DNA of 64,000 nt from VGBO01 sp964453335 (GCA_964453335.1 CAYVOK010000006.1:62001-126000), one strand, 5' to 3'. Counted from the stretch's first letter, positions 42,856 through 51,866 are shown. Program-made: numbers and translations. Notes: a model not told the origin generated them from the sequence alone.

Positions 42856-45485
42856 CCGGGGACGGCTCGTTCCGCCTCGACGAGTTCCAGCTGCGCGCCA
42901 TCGACGCGCTCGACGGTGGCAGGAACGTGCTCGTCGCCGCGCCGACCGGTGCGGGCAAGACGGTGGTGGCCGAACACGCAGTGGCCGCTGCCCTCGCCGC
43001 GGGACGGCGGGCCTTCTACACCACCCCGATCAAGGCGTTGTCGAACCAGAAGTTCGCCGATCTCGTCGGCCTGCACGGCGCTGAGGCCGTCGGGCTCTTG
43101 ACCGGCGACGCGTCCATCCGGCCCGGTGCGGCGGTCGTGGTGATGACGACCGAGGTCGTGCGCAACATGCTCTATGCGGGTGCCGATCTCGACGACGTCG
43201 ACGTGATCGTGCTCGACGAGGTGCACTTCCTCCAGGACGCGTACCGGGGACCCGTGTGGGAGGAGGTCCTCCTCCACGCGCCCGCCCACATCCGGTTCGT
43301 CTGCCTGTCGGCGACCGTGTCGAACGCCGACGAGCTCGGTGCCTGGCTCGACCTCGTGCGAGGTCCGACCGACGTGGTCGTCGAGACGGAACGACCGGTC
43401 CGGCTCGAACATCACGTCCTCGCGTGGGACAAGGCGAACGGCCGACTGCTGATGCTCCCGACGCTCGTAGGAGGCCGGCCCAACCCGGAGGGTGCACGGC
43501 TCGACAACGCAGCCGGTCCGCCGCGCCGACGGGGTCCCGGCGGCGGGCGTCCTCGTCTCCGCTTCGGTACGCCGCGACGTGACGAGGTCGTCGACCTGCT
43601 CGCGCAGAACGACCTGCTGCCCGCGCTCTGGTTCGTCTTCAGTCGCGCCGGGTGCGACGACGCGGCGCGGGCCTGTGTCGAGGCCGGGATCCGTCTCACC
43701 ACGCCCGACGAGCGGGCCCGGATCCGGGTCATCGTCGACGGGGCTGTCGCAGGTCTCGCAGAGGACGACCTCGACGCGCTCGAGTTCGAACGCTTCGCAG
43801 GGAACCTCGAGCGCGGCATCGCCGCCCACCACGCCGGGATGGTGCCCCCCTTCAAGGAAGCCGTCGAGGCGTGCTTCATCCAGGGTCTCGTGAAGCTGGT
43901 CTTCGCCACCGAGACCCTCGCGCTCGGCCTCAACATGCCCGCCCGGTGCACGGTGATCGAACGGCTCAGCAAGTTCACCGGTGAACGCCACGCCGTCCTG
44001 ACCCCGGCCGAGTACACCCAGCTCGCCGGTCGTGCCGGGCGACGCGGCATCGACGACGCGGGCACGGCCGTGGTGCTGTGGTCGCCGTTCCTCGTCTTCG
44101 AGGACGTGGCGTCCCTCGTGTCGAGTCGTGCGTTCCACCTGCGTTCGGCGTTCCGTCCCACCTACAACATGGCCGTCAACCTCATCGGCCGCTACGCCGA
44201 GGAGCAGGCCGACCGCACGCTCAACCGCAGTTTCGCCCAGTATCAGGCGAACGGGTCCGTCGTCCGTCTCGAACGGCGGGTCGACCGCCGACGGGAGGAG
44301 GCCGACCGGCTCCGGGACGAGCTCGGCGACGACCTCGAGATCGCCGTGTCCTACCGGGAGATCGTCGCTCGGCTACGGGCGGAGGAGGCGGGCGACCGGC
44401 GGCGCGACTCGGCGGTCGACGACGCCGTGGCCGCGTGCCGACCGGGCGACGTGGTCCGTCTCGGACATCTGACACTCGCCGTGTTGGCGGCGACCCGGCG
44501 CAAGGGCGGCGCGATGCTCCGGGTGGTCGACGCGCGCGGTCGGACCCGGACCGTGCACGCCGCCGAGTTCGCGGCTCCGCCGAAGGTCGTCACGAGGGTC
44601 GAGGTCCCGACTCCGTACGCGCCGCGGCAGAGAGCGTTCCAGGAGGACGTCGCGAAGAACCTCGCACGCACCCTTCGGGACACCCGCCGACGCATGCCCG
44701 ACGACGACGTCGAGGAGACGGTCGAGGACGTCGGGGCCGAACGTGCACCGGATCGTGACGATCTGCTCCGCATGCTCGAGGAGCATCCGCTCCACCGGGC
44801 ACGGGGACGGGAGGCGCTCGTCCGGCTCGCCCAGCGCCTCGAGCGGGCGGAGGCCGACGTCGACGCACTGCGAGGTCGGGTCGAGGCCGTCGGCGACACC
44901 CTGGGGCGTCAGTTCCGTCGCGTCGTGGACCTGTTGCGCTCCCGGGGGTACGTCGACGGTTGGTCCCTCACCGACCGGGGTCGGGTGCTCGCCCGGCTCT
45001 ACCACGAGTCCGATCTCCTCGTCGCCGAGGTGCTCGTCGCCGGACTCCTCGACGGCCTCGACCCTCCGGCGCTCGCCGCGGTCGCATCGTGCCTCACCTA
45101 CGAGCACCGCAGCCGCGACCTCCCGCCGCCTCCCGGTCTGCCGGGCGCAGAGGCGGCCGAACGTTGGCGTCGGGTGCGGACCCTCGCCGAGGGTCTCATG
45201 CTCGACGAGGAACGGCACCGCCTGCCGACGACCCGGCGCCCTGACGCGTCATTCGCGGCAGCTGCGGCGGCCTGGTGCCGTGGCGCCGCACTCGACGACG
45301 TCCTGCTCCTCGCGGATCTCTCGGGCGGAGACTTCGTCCGCAACGTCAAGCAGCTCGTCGACCTGCTCCGCCAGATCGGCCAGATCGCGCCCGACCCGTC
45401 GACGGCCGACGCGGCGCGTCGGGCGGTCCAGCGTCTCGAGCGGGGTGTCGTCGCGCTCGCCTCGATGACGAGGGCCGAGGCGTGA
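42852..45485 (+). CDS. helY: Ski2/Mtr4-like DEAD/DEAH-box RNA helicase HelY
   Basis: 877 residues. Walker A APTGAGKT, motif II DEVH, motif III SAT, motif IV-VI with TLALGLNMPAR and QLAGRAGRRGID, an internal arch-like region, and a C-terminal DSHCT domain (ADLSGGDFVRNVKQLVDLLRQIG). Probably unwinds structured RNA for decay. It follows tatC as in M. tuberculosis. The C-terminal stop overlaps the next gene (GTGA). Confidence 0.93.
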   Translation: MTGDGSFRLDEFQLRAIDALDGGRNVLVAAPTGAGKTVVAEHAVAAALAAGRRAFYTTPIKALSNQKFADLVGLHGAEAVGLLTGDASIRPGAAVVVMTTEVVRNMLYAGADLDDVDVIVLDEVHFLQDAYRGPVWEEVLLHAPAHIRFVCLSATVSNADELGAWLDLVRGPTDVVVETERPVRLEHHVLAWDKANGRLLMLPTLVGGRPNPEGARLDNAAGPPRRRGPGGGRPRLRFGTPRRDEVVDLLAQNDLLPALWFVFSRAGCDDAARACVEAGIRLTTPDERARIRVIVDGAVAGLAEDDLDALEFERFAGNLERGIAAHHAGMVPPFKEAVEACFIQGLVKLVFATETLALGLNMPARCTVIERLSKFTGERHAVLTPAEYTQLAGRAGRRGIDDAGTAVVLWSPFLVFEDVASLVSSRAFHLRSAFRPTYNMAVNLIGRYAEEQADRTLNRSFAQYQANGSVVRLERRVDRRREEADRLRDELGDDLEIAVSYREIVARLRAEEAGDRRRDSAVDDAVAACRPGDVVRLGHLTLAVLAATRRKGGAMLRVVDARGRTRTVHAAEFAAPPKVVTRVEVPTPYAPRQRAFQEDVAKNLARTLRDTRRRMPDDDVEETVEDVGAERAPDRDDLLRMLEEHPLHRARGREALVRLAQRLERAEADVDALRGRVEAVGDTLGRQFRRVVDLLRSRGYVDGWSLTDRGRVLARLYHESDLLVAEVLVAGLLDGLDPPALAAVASCLTYEHRSRDLPPPPGLPGAEAAERWRRVRTLAEGLMLDEERHRLPTTRRPDASFAAAAAAWCRGAALDDVLLLADLSGGDFVRNVKQLVDLLRQIGQIAPDPSTADAARRAVQRLERGVVALASMTRAEA

Positions 45486-46093
45486 CCATCCGCCGCGGCG
45501 CACCCTGGGGTACACCCGGGCCGCTCGCAGCGGGAGCCCCCGTCGTGGTCGCCGACGCCGACCTCCACCGGCTCGTGGTCGACGCCCGCCGGCGCGGTGT
45601 GCCCGTCGGCGAGGTCGGTCTGCTCGGTGGCGACCTCTGCCGCTCGCTCGGGGGACCGGGCGACGCGGCCCGGCTCCGGGGACCGGACGCAGTGCGACTC
45701 CCTGTCGACGTCGTGCGGGTGGATCTCGACGACGTGACGACGTGGTTCGCCGCCCACCTGGTCGGCTGCGGGGGGCGCCTGCGTGGCCCGGCCGTGGTTG
45801 CGATGAACGGTGACTGGATGGGGGAGCTGAAGCTCGGACCACGCGCCCACCCCAACGACGGCCTCGTCGACGTGACCGTCGGCCGGGTGCCGTGGCGGCA
45901 ACGACGTGTCGCACGGCAACGTGCCCGCTCGGGCACCCATGTGCCGCACCCCGCACTCCGGGAGCGGCGCGCAGCGAGGGTGGAGCTCGATCTCGGTGCC
46001 GCCGTGCGGGTCGTCGCCGACGGCGTGCCGGTCGGCCGCTCCCGCCACCTGGTGCTCACGGTCGAGCCGGACGCCTTCGTGGCCGTCGTCTGA
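45482..46093 (+). CDS. orphan diacylglycerol-kinase C-terminal-like domain protein
   Basis: 203 residues. Residues about 95-203 (VAMNGDWMGELKLGPRAHPNDGLVDVTVG ... HPALRERRAARVELD ... VVADGVPVGRSRHLVLTVEPDAFVAVV) match the C-terminal beta domain of DAGK/LCB5 lipid kinases. The N-terminal catalytic domain with GGDGT is missing. A kinase activity is therefore unlikely on its own. It is translationally coupled to helY. Confidence 0.7.
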   Translation: MTIRRGAPWGTPGPLAAGAPVVVADADLHRLVVDARRRGVPVGEVGLLGGDLCRSLGGPGDAARLRGPDAVRLPVDVVRVDLDDVTTWFAAHLVGCGGRLRGPAVVAMNGDWMGELKLGPRAHPNDGLVDVTVGRVPWRQRRVARQRARSGTHVPHPALRERRAARVELDLGAAVRVVADGVPVGRSRHLVLTVEPDAFVAVV

Positions 46094-46135
46094 GCAGCTC
46101 CCCGGGGCATCCGCGGGCAGGGACGGACCCCCTCC

Positions 46136-46141
46136 TATCCT
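46136..46141 (+). promoter_or_regulatory. -10 box TATCCT, leaderless promoter of tandem thyX
   Basis: TATCCT, 7-nt spacer, GTG. Confidence 0.55.
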
Positions 46142-46148
46142 CTGCCCG

Positions 46149-47768
46149 GTGACCTTCTATGTCGCCGAGGAGTTCACGCCGGACGAGCGTGATGTGCTTC
46201 GGCGGTACTTCACGGATCTCGACGGGCCGGTGTTCGCACTCGTGAACCTGCCCGAGGTCGTCAAGGGTGCGCTGTTCGCCCGGTACTCCCGGTCGCCGAA
46301 GAGCCTCCGACGCCTGTTCCTCGACGAGTTCGTCGGCGAGCTCGACATCACCGACGACGACGGCCTCGACGCCACGGTCGGCCTGCGTCGGGCTGAGGAG
46401 CTCTACGACCGCGTCTTCTTCGACTACGGCGACGACTCCGTCGCGCAGCTCGGCGGTGTGCACCTCGCGTGCGAGCAGGCGTCGAACCTCCTCACGAAGG
46501 TCCTCGAGTGGGGACGGCTGATGTCCTACCTCGAGCAGTCGACGCGGTACGTGAACTACGACGAGCGTCTCGGGGGGCGGTACCGGTTCCTCCGGGACCC
46601 CGAGATCCTGGCGTCGCCCCTGGCCGCCCGCTACGTCGGCACGATGGACCGGCTCTTCGACTCCTACGCCGAGATGACGACGCGGATGGTGGAGTTCTAC
46701 CGCGCTGCGATCCCGAAGTCGCCGGGCGATTCCGACTTCGTCTACCGCCAGGCGATCAAGGCGAAGGCGCTCGACGCGGTGCGCGGTGTCCTGCCTGCCG
46801 CGTCGCTGTCCAACGTCGGCCTCTACGGGAGCGGGCAGGCCTACGAGTCGCTCCTCCTGCGCATGCGGTCCCACCCGTTGCCCGAGGCGCGCACCTACGC
46901 CGACATGATCCTGACCGAGCTCCGCAAGGTCGTGCCGTCGTTCGTGCGGCGTGTCGACGTCGCCGACCGGGGACTGCAGTGGTCGGCGTACCTCGAGGAC
47001 ACCCGCGTCACCACCGAGGCGGTTGCGGACCACATCTTCCATCTCGACGCCGACGACGCCCCGCCGGTCGGGCCCGCCGAGGCGGAGGTCGACCTCGTCG
47101 ACTTCGATCCGGACGGCGAGGTCAAGGTCCTCGTCGCCATGCTCTATCCCCACGTCGATGAGCCGACCTGGCGGATCAGGGACCGGGTCGAGGCGATGAG
47201 CGCGACGGAACGGGTCGAGCTCGTGCGGGCGTACGTCGGGGATCGGGCGAACCGCCGTCACAAGCCGGGTCGAGCGCTCGAGGCGACGGACTACCGCTTC
47301 GACGTCCTCGCCGACTACGGCGCGTTCCGCGACCTCCAGCGGCATCGCCTGATGACCGTCGAGTGGCAGCCCCTCAGCCCGAGCCACGGCTACACCCGGC
47401 CGCCGGTGCTCGACGACGCAGGCGTCGGCGGTGACTACGACGCCGCCATGGAGCGGTCGGCGCAGCTCTACGACGATCTCGCCGGCCTGTTGCCCGTGCA
47501 GGCCCCCTACGCGGTCGCTCTCGCCTACCGGGTGCGGTTCGCGATGCAGATGAACGCCCGTCAGGCGATGCACGTGCTCGAGTTGCGGAGCCAGCCGCAG
47601 GGGCACGTCAACTATCGCCGGGTCGCCCAGCAGATGCACGAGCTGATCGCGACCCGCGCCGGGCACACGGCGATCGCGGCGATGATGCAGTTCGTGGACC
47701 ACAGCGACGGCGACCGGCTCGAACGGCTCGAGGCCGAACGTCGCGCCGAGCTGAAGCGCACCCGCTGA
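46149..47768 (+). CDS. tandem ThyX-like (FAD-dependent thymidylate synthase family) protein
   Basis: 539 residues, more than twice the usual ThyX length. The first half has DDSVAQLGGVHLACEQASNLL and SYLEQSTRYVNYDE in place of the ThyX RHRxxSxNExSxRY motif. The second half has QRHRLMTVEWQPLSPSHGY, with RHR present, and later FAMQMNARQAMHVLELRSQPQGH, the ThyX end motif. Canonical ThyX methylates dUMP with folate and FADH2. Each half is degenerate in a different part, so the two may build one active site, or it has another activity. Confidence 0.8.
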   Translation: MTFYVAEEFTPDERDVLRRYFTDLDGPVFALVNLPEVVKGALFARYSRSPKSLRRLFLDEFVGELDITDDDGLDATVGLRRAEELYDRVFFDYGDDSVAQLGGVHLACEQASNLLTKVLEWGRLMSYLEQSTRYVNYDERLGGRYRFLRDPEILASPLAARYVGTMDRLFDSYAEMTTRMVEFYRAAIPKSPGDSDFVYRQAIKAKALDAVRGVLPAASLSNVGLYGSGQAYESLLLRMRSHPLPEARTYADMILTELRKVVPSFVRRVDVADRGLQWSAYLEDTRVTTEAVADHIFHLDADDAPPVGPAEAEVDLVDFDPDGEVKVLVAMLYPHVDEPTWRIRDRVEAMSATERVELVRAYVGDRANRRHKPGRALEATDYRFDVLADYGAFRDLQRHRLMTVEWQPLSPSHGYTRPPVLDDAGVGGDYDAAMERSAQLYDDLAGLLPVQAPYAVALAYRVRFAMQMNARQAMHVLELRSQPQGHVNYRRVAQQMHELIATRAGHTAIAAMMQFVDHSDGDRLERLEAERRAELKRTR

Positions 47769-47809
47769 ACCGGATCCGCTCCGCCCTCCCGGAAGACACC
47801 GTCGGCTCC

Positions 47810-47815
47810 TAGCCT
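47810..47815 (+). promoter_or_regulatory. -10 box TAGCCT, leaderless promoter
   Basis: TAGCCT, 7-nt spacer TGCCGCC, GTG of the next gene. Confidence 0.6.
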
Positions 47816-47822
47816 TGCCGCC

Positions 47823-48332
47823 GTGACCACCGACCATCGCGAGGAACGCTCCGCACCGGAGCTGCTGCGGGACCTCTTCGTCTATGCCCCCATCGGGCTC
47901 CTCTTCGAGGCACCGAAACGCCTCCCGGAGTACATCGAGGCGGGAAAGCGGCAGCTCGCCCTCGCCGAGATGGTCGGCAAGACGACCGCCGGAGTCGTGG
48001 AGCGCCGCCTCGAGGCCGATCTCGCCCCGCTCGCGCGGACGGTCGGCGCGGCAGTGCAGCCACTGCTCGACCTGTTGGGCCTCCGGCTCCCCTCCACGGT
48101 CGACGCCTCGACGCCCGATCCCTCGCCGTCACCGACCGCCACCGGTACGTCGACGGCCGAGCCGGGTCTTCCCATCGACGGCTACGACGACCTGCCGGCG
48201 GCCGACATCGTGCCGCGGCTCGCGGCGCTCGACCGTGCGGAGCTCGAGGCGGTCCGGGCGCACGAGAGCGCGCACCGGGGTCGGCGGACGATCCTCAACC
48301 GCGTCGACCAGCTCCTCGCACGGGCGGACTGA
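47823..48332 (+). CDS. lipid-droplet-associated-like actinobacterial protein, unknown role
   Basis: 169 residues. N-terminal half helical (ELLRDLFVYAPIGLLFEAPKRLPEYIEAGKRQLALAEMVG), Pro/Ser/Thr linker, then a C-terminal module YDDLPAADIVPRLAALDRAELEAVRAHESAHRGRRTILNRVDQLL. This module recurs in actinobacterial proteins associated with membranes or lipid. The name is tentative. It is followed 6 nt later by a GNAT gene. Confidence 0.6.
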   Translation: MTTDHREERSAPELLRDLFVYAPIGLLFEAPKRLPEYIEAGKRQLALAEMVGKTTAGVVERRLEADLAPLARTVGAAVQPLLDLLGLRLPSTVDASTPDPSPSPTATGTSTAEPGLPIDGYDDLPAADIVPRLAALDRAELEAVRAHESAHRGRRTILNRVDQLLARAD

Positions 48333-48338
48333 TCCGGC

Positions 48339-48839
48339 GTGGAGGCGGTTCGCCCTGCGTCGGTCGACGACGCGGCGGTCCTCGGTGAGCTCGCCGCAGC
48401 CTGCCGCTCCGAGCTCGAGGGTCGGCGAGGAGGTCGCCTGTGGTCCGTGCACGAGGCCGACCCTGACCTCGCCGGCACGCTCGTCGCCGCCCTCGGCGAC
48501 CCGGATTGGCGGATCGTCGTCGGGACGTGGTGCGACGTCGTCGTCGCCGCAGGTGCCGTGCGACGCGTCCCGCTCCGCGATGGCTCGACGCTCGGGGTCG
48601 TGGAGTTGCTCCACGTCGCCGAAGAGTTCCGGGAGGTGTCCGTCGGTGAGGTCGTCATGGACGACCTGCTCGACTGGGCACGTGCTGCGGGGTGCCGCGC
48701 GGTCGACGCCCTCGCGCTGCCCGGGATGCGCGAGACGAAGAACTTCTTCGAGCGGTTCGGCATGAAGGCCCGTTCGCTCCGGATCGCGATCGACCTCGAC
48801 GACCAGTCGCAGACGGGCGAGGGTGACGACGAACTCTGA
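48339..48839 (+). CDS. GNAT family N-acetyltransferase
   Basis: 166 residues. GNAT fold: VRPASVDDAAVLGELAAAC at the N-terminus, the central LRDGSTLGVVELLHVAEEFREVSVGEVVMDDLLDWARAAG (acetyl-CoA pyrophosphate region, degenerate Q/RxxGxG/A) and FFERFGMKARS at the end. Acceptor unknown. GTG start; its end overlaps the Nudix gene by 17 nt. Confidence 0.8.
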   Translation: MEAVRPASVDDAAVLGELAAACRSELEGRRGGRLWSVHEADPDLAGTLVAALGDPDWRIVVGTWCDVVVAAGAVRRVPLRDGSTLGVVELLHVAEEFREVSVGEVVMDDLLDWARAAGCRAVDALALPGMRETKNFFERFGMKARSLRIAIDLDDQSQTGEGDDEL

Positions 48840-49308
48840 GCCGGCGGACGACCGGCGGCACGGAGGTCGACCGGAGATCGGGGTCGGTGCCGTGGTCGTG
48901 CGGGACGGCGCCCTGCTCATGATCCGACGGGGCAGACCCCCGGCTGCGGGGTCGTGGTCGGTCCCGGGCGGTCGGGTCGAGCGAGGTGAGACGCTCGAGG
49001 CGGCGCTGGTGCGCGAGGTCGCCGAGGAGTGCGGTATCGAGGTCCGCTGCACGCGTTTCCTCGGTTGGGTCGAACGCATCGCCCCCGATCGGCACGACGT
49101 GATCATCGACTTCGTCGTCGAGCAGGTCGGCGACGATCCGGTCCGGGCCGGGGACGATGCCGTCGATGCCCGCTGGGTCCCGCTCCCTGAGGTCGAACAA
49201 CTCGACCTGGTTCCCGGGCTCGGGGCATTCCTGCGGGAGCACGGTGTGCTGGGGGAGCGGAACGGGCTCCCGGGGGCGTCGGGCGAACCGGTACGCTCGC
49301 CGTCGTGA
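48823..49308 (+). CDS. Nudix hydrolase
   Basis: 161 residues. Full Nudix box GGRVERGETLEAALVREVAEECGI (GX5EX7REUXEEXGU). These enzymes cleave nucleoside diphosphates linked to another group; substrate not predictable. GTG start inside the end of the acetyltransferase and a GTGA overlap with the next gene. Confidence 0.88.
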   Translation: MTTNSEPADDRRHGGRPEIGVGAVVVRDGALLMIRRGRPPAAGSWSVPGGRVERGETLEAALVREVAEECGIEVRCTRFLGWVERIAPDRHDVIIDFVVEQVGDDPVRAGDDAVDARWVPLPEVEQLDLVPGLGAFLREHGVLGERNGLPGASGEPVRSPS

Positions 49309-49499
49309 CCATCGACGGCGGAAGGCTGCAGTGTCCCTACTGCGGGGACTACGGCGTCGACCGGATGTACCTGGCCTCGGTCCGCCTCGACTCGTGCGCG
49401 TGCAACGGCTGCGGGGCGCGCTGGGACGAGGACCGCGATACGGGGACGTTCCGGGGCCGGGCGAGCCGGCAGTCGATCATGACTCCTCGGAGTCGCTGA
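49305..49499 (+). CDS. small zinc-ribbon protein
   Basis: 64 residues. CPYCGDYG and CACNGCGARW give four Cys for one zinc ribbon, as in small transcription- or translation-linked ribbon proteins. Coupled to the Nudix gene. Its last 23 nt overlap the convergent RG-rich gene. Confidence 0.65.
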   Translation: MTIDGGRLQCPYCGDYGVDRMYLASVRLDSCACNGCGARWDEDRDTGTFRGRASRQSIMTPRSR

Positions 49500-50883
49500 C
49501 TTCGGCCGAAGGCTCTGTCGCCGCGGCCACCTCTGCCGCTGCCGCTGCCGTCTCCGCTGCTCCGGCCTCGACCTCGCCTGCGGGGGTGGGGGCATCCTCC
49601 GCCGGAGCCGCGGCGGGTGCCTTCGGCGCGGCGCCCGGTCGAACGGGCTTGCCGCGGCGACGGGTCGCGCCGGTTCCGGGAGCCGGCGTGACGCCGAAGA
49701 GGGCTGCGATCTCGGGGAGGCGATCGGCGACCTTGCGCACCGCGGCGACGAGCTCGTCGTCGGGCTGCTCCGGCACGGCGGCGGGCGTGACCCGAGTCCG
49801 GACGGGGGAGTGGGCGAGGGCGTCGAGGAGGGTCACCCACCGCTGGGTGGTGATCTCCGGCGTGAACGACGCCGTCGTCGCCGCGGCGAGCGCGGTGGCG
49901 AGTTCCTCGGGGATCGGCGAGCCCGCCTTGGGCGGTCGGGCGCTGCGACGCAGGGCGGCCACCACACGACCGCCGCGCACCAGCTCGCCGAGCTCGCCGA
50001 GCCAGGCCTCCTGCTCGGCGTCGACCCGGCGGGTGAGGGCGGTCCGGAGATGTTCGGCGAGAGCTCTGGTCTCGTCGTCCCGGGCCGAACCCTCCGACGC
50101 CACGACGACGGAACGAAGGTCCCGCAGGTCGAGGTCCTCGACGTCACGGAGCGCAGCCTCGGCACGGTCGCGCCACTCGGCGTCACGCACCCTCGGCCAG
50201 AGGCGTTCGGCGAGCGTGAGAAGCGGTCCCGGGTCGATCACCGGTCGGCCCTCGGCCTTGGCAGTGTCGTTCTGACGCTCGAGCGCCGTGCGCACGGCAG
50301 GCACGCCACCTCGCACGAGTTCCTCGGCGATGGGGCGCTCCGCATCTGCCAGCCCGGCGAGCACCGCATCGCGGTGCACCCGACCCGGACGCAGGCGGCG
50401 GGCCTTGGGTCGCTGGTCGACCGGCGCGGCCTCTCGCGGCCGACGGTCGCCGTCTCGGCGCGGGCCGCCACCGGGGCGTGCCCCGCCCCGGCGGTCGTCC
50501 GGTCCGCCACGGCGGTCGCGCCGCTCGCCGCCACGTTCACCGCGGTCGCCACGGCCGGGTCGGTCGCGCCGGTCCCCGTCGCGTCGGCCGCCCCGCTTGG
50601 GGGCGAGGGTCGTGGTGACGAGCTGTTCGTCGTCGCGCGGTCGCCCGATGATCTCGATGCGCTTCGGTTCGGGCCGTGCCCCCTTCGGGGCCTGGACGGC
50701 TGTGACCGTGATGCCGTCGATGTCGAGTTCGACCTCGGCCTTCACGACGGTGCCGACGCTCACGCCCTCGGGGAGGAGTGCACCGTCGAGGGTGCCGCGA
50801 GGCTCCTTCGCCCCGGCCGCACGCCAGGTCCAGTTGCCGTCGTCACGGCGACTCGTCAGCTCGACGTCGATTCTGCGGGGCAT
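49477..50883 (-). CDS. RG-rich putative RNA-binding protein with OB-like N-terminus
   Basis: 468 residues. N-terminal 65 residues look like a small beta-barrel (VELTSRRDDGNWTWRAAGA ... GTVVKAEVELDIDGITVTAV). Then a highly charged Arg/Gly/Asp-rich linker (about 95-145, repeats of GDR/GER/RRG), a basic helical domain (RRLRPGRVHRDAVLAGLADAERPIAEELVRGG), more helices, and an Ala/Glu-rich acidic tail. The layout suggests an RNA-associated scaffold; no named family. The ATG start follows a leaderless -10 box. Confidence 0.65.
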   Translation of the reverse strand: MPRRIDVELTSRRDDGNWTWRAAGAKEPRGTLDGALLPEGVSVGTVVKAEVELDIDGITVTAVQAPKGARPEPKRIEIIGRPRDDEQLVTTTLAPKRGGRRDGDRRDRPGRGDRGERGGERRDRRGGPDDRRGGARPGGGPRRDGDRRPREAAPVDQRPKARRLRPGRVHRDAVLAGLADAERPIAEELVRGGVPAVRTALERQNDTAKAEGRPVIDPGPLLTLAERLWPRVRDAEWRDRAEAALRDVEDLDLRDLRSVVVASEGSARDDETRALAEHLRTALTRRVDAEQEAWLGELGELVRGGRVVAALRRSARPPKAGSPIPEELATALAAATTASFTPEITTQRWVTLLDALAHSPVRTRVTPAAVPEQPDDELVAAVRKVADRLPEIAALFGVTPAPGTGATRRRGKPVRPGAAPKAPAAAPAEDAPTPAGEVEAGAAETAAAAAEVAAATEPSAEVSDSEES

Positions 50884-50891
50884 GGCGACGC

Positions 50892-50897
50892 AGGGTA
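50892..50897 (-). promoter_or_regulatory. -10 box TACCCT, leaderless promoter of RG-rich protein
   Basis: Minus-strand TACCCT, 8-nt spacer, ATG. Confidence 0.5.
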
Positions 50898-50947
50898 GTG
50901 GAACCGCCCGCGCGGTCCCATCCGGCCCGCCCCGGCTCCGGGCTCCC

Positions 50948-51829
50948 TCAGTCCTCGATGGTGAGGATCTCGACGCCTCCATCGGTCACGAGGACCGTGT
51001 GCTCGAACTGTGCCGACCTGCTGCGGTCGGCGGTCACCGCCGTCCACCCGTCGTCCCAGATCTCCTCGCGGTGGTCGCCCTCGGTGATCATCGGCTCGAT
51101 CGTGAAGGTCATGCCGGGCTGCATCACGAGGCGTGCCCGCGGCGTGAAGTAGTGCGGGACCTCGATGTCGGTGTGGAACTCCTCACCGATCCCGTGCCCG
51201 ACGAAGGTCCGGACGACGCCGAAGCCGTGGGCGTGCGCGTGGTCCTCGATCGCACGACCGATGTCGGAGATCGGTCGGCCGGGACGCACTGCGGCGATCC
51301 CGAGCTCGAGACAGGTCTTCGTCTCGGTGACGAGTCGGCGGCCGGCGGCGTCGACCTCGCCGACGAGGAACGTGGCGTTGCAGTCACCGTGCACGCCCTC
51401 GCGGTAAACGGTGACGTCGATGTTGACGATGTCGCCGTCCCGCAGCTGGCGGGAGTCCGGGATCCCGTGGCAGATGACCTCGTTCACCGAGGTGCAGATC
51501 GACTTCGGGAACCCGCTGTAGTTGAGGGGGCTCGGGTAGGCGCCCGCCTCGACGGCGAGTCGGTGGGCGATGGCGTCGAGTTCGTCGGTGGTCACGCCGA
51601 CGGCTACCGCCTCACCGGTGCGGCGCAGGATCTCGGCCGCGAGACGACCGGTGCGACGCATGCGTTCGACGACCGCTGGCGACTTCACCCGGGCCTCGCC
51701 CCGCCGTGAGCCGGTGCCGTCGAGTGCGTAGCGGGGCCGTGCGATCTCCTCGGGGACGAGCCGCGGCGGACCGATCCGTCCGGGTCGAACGGTGCCCGTC
51801 CGATTGGAGCGCGGGAGGCGCAGGGTCAC
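50948..51829 (-). CDS. map: methionine aminopeptidase, type I with N-terminal extension
   Basis: 293 residues. Metal ligands are visible in NIDVTVYREGVHGDCNATF (two Asp), GHGIGEEFHTD (His), FTIEPMI (Glu) and QFEHTVLV (Glu). It removes initiator Met. An N-terminal extension of about 50 residues, Pro/Arg-rich, resembles the type Ic extension of mycobacterial MapB, which is thought to reach the ribosome. GTG start with GAAGGA 8 nt upstream, and a TACCCT box 38 nt upstream on the same strand. Confidence 0.94.
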   Translation of the reverse strand: MTLRLPRSNRTGTVRPGRIGPPRLVPEEIARPRYALDGTGSRRGEARVKSPAVVERMRRTGRLAAEILRRTGEAVAVGVTTDELDAIAHRLAVEAGAYPSPLNYSGFPKSICTSVNEVICHGIPDSRQLRDGDIVNIDVTVYREGVHGDCNATFLVGEVDAAGRRLVTETKTCLELGIAAVRPGRPISDIGRAIEDHAHAHGFGVVRTFVGHGIGEEFHTDIEVPHYFTPRARLVMQPGMTFTIEPMITEGDHREEIWDDGWTAVTADRSRSAQFEHTVLVTDGGVEILTIED

Positions 51830-51866
51830 GGTGGTCGTCCTTCGTCGCAGGTTCGCCGACCGGGTG

